Of a stretch of 8,366 nucleotides of DNA, positions 1 through 5,411 are shown in pieces; the stretch's first letter is position 1, and every line of letters starts with the position of its first letter. This DNA is from JABDBK01 sp964533645. Its GTDB lineage: Bacteria > Pseudomonadota > Gammaproteobacteria > DSM-16500. The notes below the pieces were generated by a model. That model saw nothing but the letters and a program-made list of their open reading frames with translations. It did no database searches and was not told the DNA's origin. The stretch spans positions 1 to 8,366 of the forward strand of contig CAZHMQ010000093.1 in assembly GCA_964533645.1 (NCBI GenBank), read 5' to 3'. A program made the translations under genes and the position numbers.

Positions 1-15
1 ATAGAAACTATCTTT

Positions 16-91
16 GCTCCCTTCGTCTAGTGGCCTAGGACATCGCCCTCTCACGGCGGTAACGCGGATTCGAATTCCGCAGGGAGCGCCA
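16..91 (+). tRNA. tRNA-Glu (anticodon CTC)
   Basis: A complete cloverleaf is visible. The acceptor stem GCTCCCT (16-22) pairs perfectly with AGGGAGC (81-87), followed by discriminator G88 and an encoded CCA (89-91). The D stem is GTC/GAC (25-27 with 39-41). The anticodon stem is 43-47 with 55-59, including one T-G wobble, and closes the loop CTCTCAC with anticodon CTC at 50-52. The T stem GCGGA/TCCGC encloses TTCGAAT (69-75). The sequence closely follows bacterial tRNA-Glu. The anticodon reads GAG. Many gammaproteobacteria decode both Glu codons with the UUC-anticodon species alone, so a CTC species is an additional isoacceptor. The gene is followed directly by an accessory-looking operon, as is common beside tRNA integration sites. 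Confidence 0.97.
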
Positions 92-239
92 AATTAATCA
101 AGTAGTTATGATTTATTGTGAACGAAATTTGACCAGCTTCCGTAATGTTTCCGTTATAAGTGCTTTTATACAGGCAGTCCATTTGCATATTTTTTGGCTA
201 CGAAGCATATCCTATTTAGACTTAAGCTATTAGAGTTCA

Positions 240-248
240 TGCGATAAT
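240..248 (+). promoter_or_regulatory. Candidate extended -10 promoter for the three-gene operon
   Basis: TGCGATAAT fits an extended -10 (TG, one base, then GATAAT, one mismatch from TATAAT). It lies about 19 bases before the Shine-Dalgarno sequence of the first gene. No good -35 is present at standard spacing: TTAGAC at 216-221 is 21 bases away. Extended -10 promoters often tolerate this. The rest of the 92-280 gap shows no other clear gene or RNA; TTGACC at 129-134 has only a TTATAA 19 bases downstream. Confidence 0.4.
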
Positions 249-266
249 AGAATGGTGGAACAGCAC

Positions 267-272
267 AAGGAA
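267..272 (+). promoter_or_regulatory. Shine-Dalgarno that decides the start of the first operon gene
   Basis: AAGGAA lies 8 bases before ATG 281 but only 2 bases before the in-frame TTG at 275. The spacing favours ATG 281 as the start and argues against the longer TTG-initiated form. Confidence 0.7.
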
Positions 273-280
273 TATTGTCT

Positions 281-745
281 ATGTACTGTAATATATTTTG
301 CCGTGTGTTTTATGCGCAATTAACGAAGTTATTTTTTTGTGGCGCCATATTGATTCTTGTTTTGCATTTGTTAATTGTTGATATACATGTTGCTATGAGT
401 TCTACAGAGGGAAATAATACTAAGGGCGCGCCATCAGGATATAACGTAAAGGATGACAGTAATGATTTCGTAACTAAAAATCCATCATCATATTTTAATG
501 AATCTTTAATTAAAGATAAGCTTGGAAAAAATAATTTACTTAACGTTTCTAGTTTATCTTTAAATAATGAGCAGGCGTATATGGCTTATGCTCCAGAAGT
601 AGGTAGTGAAATTATAGGTGGAATGCTGAGCAAGTATTTTTTAGCATTTTCTTACTTAGATTTATTTTATTTGCTATTAATTTGGCTTGGATTCATTGGA
701 TTTAATGATGCTGCTCATAATTTGCTTGGATCAAATAAAAGATAG
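281..745 (+). CDS. Small two-helix membrane protein, unknown function
   Basis: The 154-aa product is not recognised as any named family. It has a hydrophobic segment near the N-terminus (about residues 17-37, LFFCGAILILVLHLLIVDI) and a second near the C-terminus (about 119-141, rich in Leu, Phe and Tyr). Between them is a polar loop of roughly 80 residues rich in Ser, Asn, Lys and Asp. This suggests an inner-membrane protein with both ends on the same side and a loop on the other; a basic C-terminal tail (SNKR) and the N-terminal Arg/Lys favour cytoplasmic ends. The start is ATG 281, supported by AAGGAA at 267-272. The gene is first in a co-directional run, 18 bases ahead of the next gene, so it probably works with the two soluble proteins that follow. 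The coding sequence is strongly AT-rich. A membrane-acting effector or anchor role is only inference. Confidence 0.72.
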   Translation: MYCNIFCRVFYAQLTKLFFCGAILILVLHLLIVDIHVAMSSTEGNNTKGAPSGYNVKDDSNDFVTKNPSSYFNESLIKDKLGKNNLLNVSSLSLNNEQAYMAYAPEVGSEIIGGMLSKYFLAFSYLDLFYLLLIWLGFIGFNDAAHNLLGSNKR

Positions 746-763
746 ATTTGTGGTGAGAGTAAG

Positions 764-1540
764 ATGAATAAGAAAAACGGTGTTTTGTCAGATCATAAAA
801 AGATAAATAAAAAACTAATCACTCCAGTAAATCAATTGACTGGAGGTATGTCTTATATCAAATGGCTTGATGATATTCTTCCTGAATTAGTATGGATTGC
901 ATTACTTCAGGAGAAGCTTGGAATTAAAAGATCAGTTGAGGTTTGTTTAAAGGTAGCTTCAGCAAATAAAGTTATTAATGACGTTCGTGATGCGATAGTT
1001 AATACCCATGATAGGGATGCTTCAAATACAGAAAATGATCCAGTGAATTTAGTTTTGATAAGTAACTATTCGCATTTGAGTTCGCGAGAATTGACGATAT
1101 TAATTGAAAGTCTTAATAAAGAAGAGATGTTAGATGAGCTGCTCAATGCGTTAGATTTGCTTTTGACGTTGTATCCTGATTGCCCGCTAAAAGTTCTTTA
1201 TGGATCAAATCATCCTAAGATTGCGAACAAGGTAATGCTAGAAAACTTTAGAGAAATACTCTCTCAATATTTTTATAGAAAAGTGCATTTGACAAATGTT
1301 TTGGAAGCTACGGCAGGATCTATGATATTGGCAACAGGGAGAATTAAATTTGTTAATGGAGTGCGACCACCTGAATACAATAATATTCTATTTTGTCATC
1401 CTAATAGCAATGAATATAAAAAAACGGCAGCATCAATTCGCGCTCAAACATTAATGTTAGTTATGCATGGCGCTGAACAAAAGGCCTGGCCATCATATTT
1501 CTGGAATAGAGGATTAAAAATCGATGACTGCAAAGAATAA
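764..1540 (+). CDS. Hypothetical protein paired with a DUF5677-like gene
   Basis: The 258-aa product is soluble and probably mostly helical; I do not recognise a named family. An N-terminal tail of about 28 Lys/Asn-rich residues precedes a distinctive segment, SYIKWLDDILPELVWIALLQ (30-49), then IKRSVEV. Residues 119-135 form an acidic, Leu-rich helix. The C-terminal third carries ATAGSMILATGRIKF (182-196), a GVRPPEYNN turn and an aromatic stretch AWPSYFWNRG (241-250). No transmembrane helix, signal peptide, or clear nuclease, NTP-binding or protease motif is visible. Translation likely starts at ATG 764 with GGTGAGAG at 752-759. Its 3' end overlaps the next gene by 17 nt, so the two products are probably made in a coupled way and may form a complex. 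Low GC and tRNA-proximal position suggest horizontal acquisition. Confidence 0.8.
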   Translation: MNKKNGVLSDHKKINKKLITPVNQLTGGMSYIKWLDDILPELVWIALLQEKLGIKRSVEVCLKVASANKVINDVRDAIVNTHDRDASNTENDPVNLVLISNYSHLSSRELTILIESLNKEEMLDELLNALDLLLTLYPDCPLKVLYGSNHPKIANKVMLENFREILSQYFYRKVHLTNVLEATAGSMILATGRIKFVNGVRPPEYNNILFCHPNSNEYKKTAASIRAQTLMLVMHGAEQKAWPSYFWNRGLKIDDCKE

Positions 1541-2324
1541 AGATAATCTAATGACGCACGAAGAAGTTCAGGCCCTTATTACAGTATATAGTAAATTGGT
1601 TGAAGAAGGGGTTAATGAAAGGTGGAAATTGATCGATCATGATTTAATGCAGCATGAGCTCTATGATGTTATTGGTGGTTTGTTAGCTCGCCAAGCAAAT
1701 CTAACTATCTCGTTTGCATATAATCCAGGGATTTGGTCACCACATATATCTCCATTAGTGTATCGTGCCCAAATTGATGCATATATTAATCTTGCATGGA
1801 TTTTAGAAAGCGATTCTTACAGGCGTTCGCAAATGTATGTTCAGTATGGACTTGGCCAAGAAAAATTACAGATTGCGCATTTGCGTAATGAGTCTGTTGA
1901 TAAAGATAAGATAACGCAGGATTTTATTGAAGCGCGTGAAATATGGTTAAATGGCCAATTAAACGAAGAATTGGCGGATGTTGATTTAGGCAGCTGGTCA
2001 GGTGCGAATACACGAAAAATGGCAGAAGAGGCACATTGTTTGGATCTTTATAATCTTGCATACCAGACATTTAGTACCGGTGCGCATAACATGTGGCCAC
2101 ATGTAGGTCGCCATGATCTAAAAATTTGTAATAACCCTCTGCATAAAGGACATAGGTTACCCTATATTTGGCAGCAAGATGATGGTGATATGTATCCCTT
2201 AATTATAAGTTCTAAATATATGCAGAAAGCATTTGAATTGATCGACACTAAACTTAAATTAACTTGTGATACTCAGAAGCCTATGACTTATTTGCTGGAG
2301 CGACTGGGTTTAATTGGAAGCTGA
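1524..2324 (+). CDS. DUF5677-like helical protein, unknown function
   Basis: The 266-aa product resembles the DUF5677 family, judged from memory of the family pattern. It has a helix with YRAQIDAYINLAWIL (80-94), matching the family's R-x(2,3)-[DE]-x(2,4)-NLxWI region. A later block, RKMAEE...LYNLAYQTFSTGAHNMWPHV (164-194), matches the family's R-x-MAE, LYxxxY, S-x(3)-H pattern. DUF5677 proteins have no established biochemical role that I can state. No membrane helix or signal peptide is seen. Start ATG 1524 is preceded by AGAGGA at 1508-1513 with a 10-base gap; the alternative ATG 1551 lacks a good Shine-Dalgarno. The 17-nt overlap with the upstream gene (different frame) indicates translational coupling. 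It is the last gene of the operon; no clear hairpin-plus-T terminator follows. R164 and H171 form an R-x6-H spacing seen in HEPN RNases, but this alone is weak. Confidence 0.8.
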   Translation: MTAKNKDNLMTHEEVQALITVYSKLVEEGVNERWKLIDHDLMQHELYDVIGGLLARQANLTISFAYNPGIWSPHISPLVYRAQIDAYINLAWILESDSYRRSQMYVQYGLGQEKLQIAHLRNESVDKDKITQDFIEAREIWLNGQLNEELADVDLGSWSGANTRKMAEEAHCLDLYNLAYQTFSTGAHNMWPHVGRHDLKICNNPLHKGHRLPYIWQQDDGDMYPLIISSKYMQKAFELIDTKLKLTCDTQKPMTYLLERLGLIGS

Positions 2325-2384
2325 TTATTACCATGCAGTTTATTAATTAAATGTATTATTTAGCCATAACATTAGTAAAATTAA

Positions 2385-2412
2385 TTGAGTAATATGTAAG
2401 TTATGGTATTTT
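2385..2412 (+). promoter_or_regulatory. Weak candidate promoter for the LRR gene
   Basis: TTGAGT (2385-2390) and TATTTT (2407-2412) are separated by 16 bases, upstream of the LRR gene with a leader of about 45 bases. A partly symmetric element surrounds it: CCATAAC (2364-2370) is the inverse complement of GTTATGG (2400-2406). The AT-rich background makes chance matches likely. Confidence 0.25.
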
Positions 2413-2452
2413 ATACCCTGCTTTCAGAGAAGCCAATGTACTGCAAAAAAAC

Positions 2453-2457
2453 AAGGA
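2453..2457 (+). promoter_or_regulatory. Shine-Dalgarno that decides the LRR gene start
   Basis: AAGGA sits 8 bases before ATG 2466. The in-frame ATGs at 2403, 2436 and 2457 lack comparable sites, and only the 2466 start puts a signal peptide at the very N-terminus. Confidence 0.8.
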
Positions 2458-2465
2458 TGATTCAT

Positions 2466-3605
2466 ATGAAAAACCTACTTTGCTTTTTACTCACCTGTTT
2501 GTTCATGAAATCCGCTTTTTCCATGAATGAGTGTATCAAAAATATTGATAAAAAAGGTGATGACCAAGCGCTTCTTTTGGATTGGTGCTCTCTTCGCGAT
2601 GAAGATATACCAGATGTTATCAAGTTTATTAAAAAACATAAAACGCTTGCAGCTATTTCTGCTGGCAGGAATGAAATTAGCGATGACGGTGCAATTGCTC
2701 TAGCAACTGCTTTAAAGAAAAGCACCCATATACACAATCTCTATCTTCCGGAAAATCATATTGGAGATGCAGGTGCTAGTGCATTAGCTCAAATTTATAC
2801 TCTTAAAATTCTTGCTCTTGATTTCAATCATCTAAGTGATGCAGGAACGATTGACCTAGCCAAATCAAATTCTATTCATACGTTGACTCTGATAGGTAAT
2901 CAGATTGGTGATGCGGGCGTCTCTGCATTAGCTAAAAATAGACATCTACGAACGCTTTACCTTGATAATAATAATATTAGTGATAAAGGAATAAATGATT
3001 TTGTTAATAATGTTACTCTCAAGACTCTTTCGCTTTCTAGCAACAAAATTGGAGATAATGGTGCCCTATTATTGGCTGGAAATTCTAGTATTAAAGACCT
3101 TAATCTTTCTGATAATCAAATTGGCGACAAAGGCGCAGTTTCGTTAGCTAAAAATAACACTATCCAAGAATTGGTCCTCGGTAACAATCAGATTAGCGAT
3201 GAAGGAGCTCGTGCTCTTGCTAGAAGTAACACACTTCAGCATCTCTGGATTTACTCCAATTCAATCGGTGATCGAGGTGCTATTGAATTGGCGATGAATG
3301 TAACATTCCAAGCCCTTCAGCTTTCACACAACAAAATTGGTGATGCCGGTGCAATTAGTTTAGCTAATAATGTAACGCTTACTTGGCTCGATGTTTCATA
3401 CAATCATATAGGTTCAGTCGGATTGGCTGCTTTAGCTAATAATAAAACAGTGCAAATTCTTACTGAAGGCAATGATGGTATTCTTAAGAGCAATGTTAGA
3501 AATAGAACATTTATTTCATCTTACCAAAGCAATATTGATTTTATGAAATCCATATGCGCGAAACACAAGAGTGCATTTTGCAATAAATTAAATATAACGC
3601 CATAA
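2466..3605 (+). CDS. Exported leucine-rich-repeat protein (ribonuclease-inhibitor-like)
   Basis: The 379-aa product starts with a Sec-type signal peptide (MKNLLCFLLTCLFMKSAFS, likely cut after S19). It then has RI-like LRRs: one 28-residue repeat (61-88) followed by ten consecutive 24-residue repeats (89-328) of pattern LxxLxLxxNxIGDxGAxxLAxNxT, and a degenerate last repeat. This class usually folds as a curved solenoid used for protein binding; it is common in eukaryotic NLR-type proteins and in intracellular bacteria. Cysteines C23/C41 before the repeats and C364/C372 after them could form disulfide caps, fitting a periplasmic or secreted location. No membrane anchor is seen; LLTC near residue 11 is a poor lipobox. 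The start follows AAGGA at 2453-2457; upstream in-frame ATGs would bury the signal peptide. A role in host interaction is inferred. The gene is monocistronic, convergent with the toxin-antitoxin operon. Confidence 0.92.
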   Translation: MKNLLCFLLTCLFMKSAFSMNECIKNIDKKGDDQALLLDWCSLRDEDIPDVIKFIKKHKTLAAISAGRNEISDDGAIALATALKKSTHIHNLYLPENHIGDAGASALAQIYTLKILALDFNHLSDAGTIDLAKSNSIHTLTLIGNQIGDAGVSALAKNRHLRTLYLDNNNISDKGINDFVNNVTLKTLSLSSNKIGDNGALLLAGNSSIKDLNLSDNQIGDKGAVSLAKNNTIQELVLGNNQISDEGARALARSNTLQHLWIYSNSIGDRGAIELAMNVTFQALQLSHNKIGDAGAISLANNVTLTWLDVSYNHIGSVGLAALANNKTVQILTEGNDGILKSNVRNRTFISSYQSNIDFMKSICAKHKSAFCNKLNITP

Positions 3606-3730
3606 AACAATGGAGTTAAGCAAGCCATTGGTATCAGGTTTGACAGACAGACTTTTGTGTCTCAATGGAAAATAAAGCATTACCTCTGATCCATCTTTAT
3701 GCGATATATAGAAAGCAAAATGTATTCAGG

Positions 3731-3791
3731 GTCAGAGCTATGCTAAGGTCATACAATCAATGTAGTTAGTTCCCTTTAGCATAGCTCTGAC
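3731..3791. repeat. Perfect inverted repeat between convergent genes
   Basis: GTCAGAGCTATGCTAA (3731-3746) is exactly repeated in inverse complement at 3776-3791, with a 29-base centre that itself contains TACA/TGTA (3752-3755, 3761-3764). The right arm ends 4 bases from the vapC stop codon. The hairpin could slow or end transcription from either side, but no T-tract follows on either strand. The GGGTCAGAGC edge resembles arms of small mobile palindromes (REP/MITE type), a recollection not tested here. The rest of the 3606-3795 gap shows only a weak CAATGG/CCATTG stem (3608-3630) just after the LRR gene. Confidence 0.75.
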
Positions 3792-3795
3792 TTCA

Positions 3796-4203
3796 TCACC
3801 CTACCCAATTTTCCAACTTTAAACTAGGAATTCTTGAAAATTCATTTAGATTATTGGTAACTAAAATGACATCTAATGCTAAAGCATGCGCGGCAATCCA
3901 TAAATCATTATTACCAATGGGCTTACCTTGCTTTTCTAATAACACACGAGTGTTAGCGTAGTGTTTGCATACTTCTGTAGTCATTTTTAAGGGGGGAATG
4001 AGTGTGATAAGTTCTTCCAACATTTCCTTTGTTTTAATAGATTGTTGGCTTTTCTCAGCGCCAAATAATAGCTCTCCATAGGTGATGACTGACATCGCGA
4101 CTTCACCTATTTCAAGTTGTTCTAGTTTTTGAGATGCTTTTAATGGCTTTTTTTTAGCAATATAAATGCAAATATTGGTATCTAAAAGATAACGTAATGT
4201 CAT
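3796..4203 (-). CDS. vapC: VapC-type PIN-domain toxin ribonuclease
   Basis: The 135-aa product is a full-length PIN-domain protein of the VapC class, the toxin of type II toxin-antitoxin systems. These cleave RNA (often tRNA or rRNA) using a metal-binding acidic cluster. Visible residues are D8 in LLDTN, E44 in TYGELLFG and D100 in GNNDLWIAAHAL, with the family-typical VTNNLNEFSRIPSLKLENW at the C-terminus. All are intact, so the toxin appears functional. The specific RNA target cannot be read from the sequence. Its start codon overlaps the antitoxin stop (ATGA at 4203-4200), so it is translated by coupling after the antitoxin from the same mRNA. Promoter and operator lie upstream of the antitoxin gene. 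Confidence 0.95.
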   Translation of the reverse strand: MTLRYLLDTNICIYIAKKKPLKASQKLEQLEIGEVAMSVITYGELLFGAEKSQQSIKTKEMLEELITLIPPLKMTTEVCKHYANTRVLLEKQGKPIGNNDLWIAAHALALDVILVTNNLNEFSRIPSLKLENWVG

Positions 4204-4433
4204 TGAAAGGATTCCCTTTCTTGAGGTGGTAAGTCTTCTCGTTCTGCAGAAAAAAAATCTTCCGGCATGCTAGCTAATAATTCAAAGGCATGTTTTAAAT
4301 TTTTAGGTTTTTCGCGAATAACAACATCCTTGCCTCGCTTAAAAATTTCAACTTCTTTGCTGCGAAATTGAAATTCTTTTGGAAGCCTTAATGCCTGCGA
4401 ATTGCCGCTTTTGAATATTTTGGCTGTTTTCAT
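4200..4433 (-). CDS. vapB: VapB-type antitoxin (AbrB/MazE-like swapped-hairpin)
   Basis: The 77-aa product begins with the characteristic DNA-binding strand pattern MKTAKIFKSGNSQALRLPKE, followed by VEIFKRGKDVVIREK; together these form a SpoVT/AbrB-like domain (about residues 1-45). The C-terminal third (about 46-77, ELLASMPEDFFSAERED) is the expected toxin-binding tail that wraps the PIN domain. It should neutralise VapC and, alone or as a complex, repress its own promoter by binding the palindrome at 4442-4485. The Shine-Dalgarno GAGG (4445-4442) lies 8 bases before ATG and within the operator arm. It overlaps vapC by 4 nt. Paired order antitoxin-then-toxin is standard. Confidence 0.94.
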   Translation of the reverse strand: MKTAKIFKSGNSQALRLPKEFQFRSKEVEIFKRGKDVVIREKPKNLKHAFELLASMPEDFFSAEREDLPPQERESFQ

Positions 4434-4441
4434 CAGAAAGG

Positions 4442-4485
4442 CCTCTTATAATGTATATACACCTAGTATATACATTAATAAGAGG
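4442..4485. promoter_or_regulatory. Palindromic operator of the vapBC operon
   Basis: CCTCTTATAATGTATATAC (4442-4460) and GTATATACATTAATAAGAGG (4466-4485) are inverse complements apart from one extra base, separated by ACCTA. The dyad overlaps the promoter -10 and the antitoxin Shine-Dalgarno, so binding by VapB or the VapBC complex would block transcription. This is the usual autoregulation of such modules; binding itself is inferred. Confidence 0.85.
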
Positions 4486-4493
4486 AGAATCAA
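4465..4493 (-). promoter_or_regulatory. vapBC promoter
   Basis: Read on the minus strand, TTGATT (4493-4488) and TATACT (4470-4465) are separated by exactly 17 bases. Both are close to sigma-70 consensus. Transcription would start near 4458, giving a short leader of about 25 bases before the antitoxin ATG at 4433. The -10 falls inside the right arm of the palindrome. Confidence 0.7.
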
Positions 4494-4520
4494 GCCTTGC
4501 AACGCATTGATTAATAAGGT

Positions 4521-4751
4521 TTAGGATTGGTTAAGTGATTCAGTTTGACCTTGGGTCGCACGCGTCGTGAATTTTTCTGATAATTTTATGGCCATTCGAC
4601 TTCCTGTGTTCTGAAAAACAAAAGGAAAAATAGCATGAATCATACAGGCCAGTCCTCCAGCTACCATTTTTATACCAAAAAGTGAAGCAAAGCACAGATG
4701 CTGTAAATAGGTTTCTCCAATGCTTTGGGGGTGTTTAGTAAATATATTCAT
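4521..4751 (-). CDS. DUF6356 family small protein
   Basis: The 76-aa product matches the DUF6356 pattern as I remember it: MNIFTKHPQSIGETYLQHL at the N-terminus, then FGIKMVAGGLACMIHAIFPFVFQNTGS (25-51), with the conserved GGLAC-IHA-FPF core. The central hydrophobic stretch (about 25-46) suggests a membrane-associated protein. Function is unknown. The open frame extends 20 codons upstream to 4811, but the family begins at MNIFTKHP and AAGG (4762-4759) lies 7 bases before ATG 4751, so this start is chosen. It is divergent from the UPF0149 gene, sharing an 81-base intergenic region, and lies in the same direction as, and upstream of, vapBC. Its stop codon is only 28 bases from the vapBC -35, with no evident terminator. 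Confidence 0.88.
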   Translation of the reverse strand: MNIFTKHPQSIGETYLQHLCFASLFGIKMVAGGLACMIHAIFPFVFQNTGSRMAIKLSEKFTTRATQGQTESLNQS

Positions 4752-4832
4752 TTTTATGCCTTTTATAGAAAAGTTTATCCTTTGTCTTTCGCTGCTCATT
4801 CCTGCTAACATGGCGCTTTTGGATTAGCTATT

Positions 4833-5402
4833 ATGAGCCTGGATTCAACCTTACCAAGTTACGCAGAACTTGCGAGTATATTACAGAAAATTCAGCCGAA
4901 TTGTCACGTATCGCAAATACATGGCTTGTTGTGTGGTTATATTTGCACAACGTCGGGTGAAATGATTGATCTTTGGGATCACGTTTTTCCAGGAATTAAA
5001 AAAAACCGTAAAGGCCAAGAAATTCTTAAAGCCCTCTATGAGTCAACCTATCATCAGCTGAGTGAGTTCTCTTTTGAATTTACTTTGCTCCTACCTGAAG
5101 ACGGTGGAGATATTAATTTTCGTGCGGAATCGTTAGGTCTATGGTGCCAAGGTTTTTTGACGGGTTTAGAGCAATCCGATATGTCAAATATAGTATTGGA
5201 AAATGCTGAATTGAAAGAAGCCTTGGATGATATCATAGAAATTGCTCAACTTAATTTCGGGGATATTGAAAATAATGAAGAAGATGAAACAGCTTATTTT
5301 GAGCTCGTAGAATATATCAGATTAAGTGCACTCATGATTTTTCAAGAATTGAGAAATGACGTTAGAGAACAAGATATCAATGACGATGAGATATTGCATT
5401 AA
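4833..5402 (+). CDS. ygfB: UPF0149 (YgfB/YecA-like) family protein
   Basis: The 189-aa product matches the UPF0149 family, close to the usual YgfB length (about 190 aa). Recognisable features are SQIHGLLCGYIC (27-38), FNFRAESLGLWCQGFLTGL-type helix (residues 95-112, here beginning INFRAES), and the acidic C-terminal helical region ending in YIRLSALMIFQEL (161-173). The protein is all-helical and cytoplasmic. The molecular role is poorly defined; in Pseudomonas aeruginosa YgfB has been linked to counteracting the AlpA antiterminator and so to beta-lactam resistance. The start is ATG 4833 with GGAT at 4821-4824. The stop codon overlaps the pepP Shine-Dalgarno and the gap is 9 nt, so the two genes are co-transcribed, as in many gammaproteobacteria. 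Confidence 0.93.
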   Translation: MSLDSTLPSYAELASILQKIQPNCHVSQIHGLLCGYICTTSGEMIDLWDHVFPGIKKNRKGQEILKALYESTYHQLSEFSFEFTLLLPEDGGDINFRAESLGLWCQGFLTGLEQSDMSNIVLENAELKEALDDIIEIAQLNFGDIENNEEDETAYFELVEYIRLSALMIFQELRNDVREQDINDDEILH

Positions 5403-5411
5403 GGAGTAAGT

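Noticed and set aside
70..91. tRNA 3' end as one half of an attachment-site pair
   Set aside because: I saw no second copy of this sequence in the window, and no integrase gene is present, so an att site cannot be called.
275..280. TTG start giving two extra residues on the first operon gene
   Set aside because: The Shine-Dalgarno AAGGAA is only 2 bases from TTG 275 but 8 bases from ATG 281.
2403..2465. N-terminal 21-residue extension of the LRR protein
   Set aside because: It would place a polar stretch before the signal peptide, and the strong AAGGA site points to ATG 2466.
2466..2520. Lipoprotein signal on the LRR protein
   Set aside because: LLTC at residues 8-11 lacks the small residue before Cys and leaves too short a hydrophobic core; an AFS cleavage site fits better.
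2462..2737. Minus-strand open frame inside the LRR gene
   Set aside because: It lies wholly antisense to a well-supported gene and its product has no recognisable features.
2646..3449. CRISPR-like or DNA tandem-repeat array with 72-base period
   Set aside because: The periodicity is at protein level (LRRs); the DNA copies differ too much and there are no spacers.
3731..3791. Intrinsic bidirectional terminator
   Set aside because: The stem is strong but the loop is 29 bases and neither side is followed by a T-tract, so it is listed as a repeat.
4752..4811. 20-residue N-terminal extension of the DUF6356 protein
   Set aside because: The family begins at MNIFTKHP, and a Shine-Dalgarno precedes that ATG.
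5054..5236. Minus-strand open frame inside the UPF0149 gene
   Set aside because: It is antisense to a conserved gene, without ribosome site or recognisable product.
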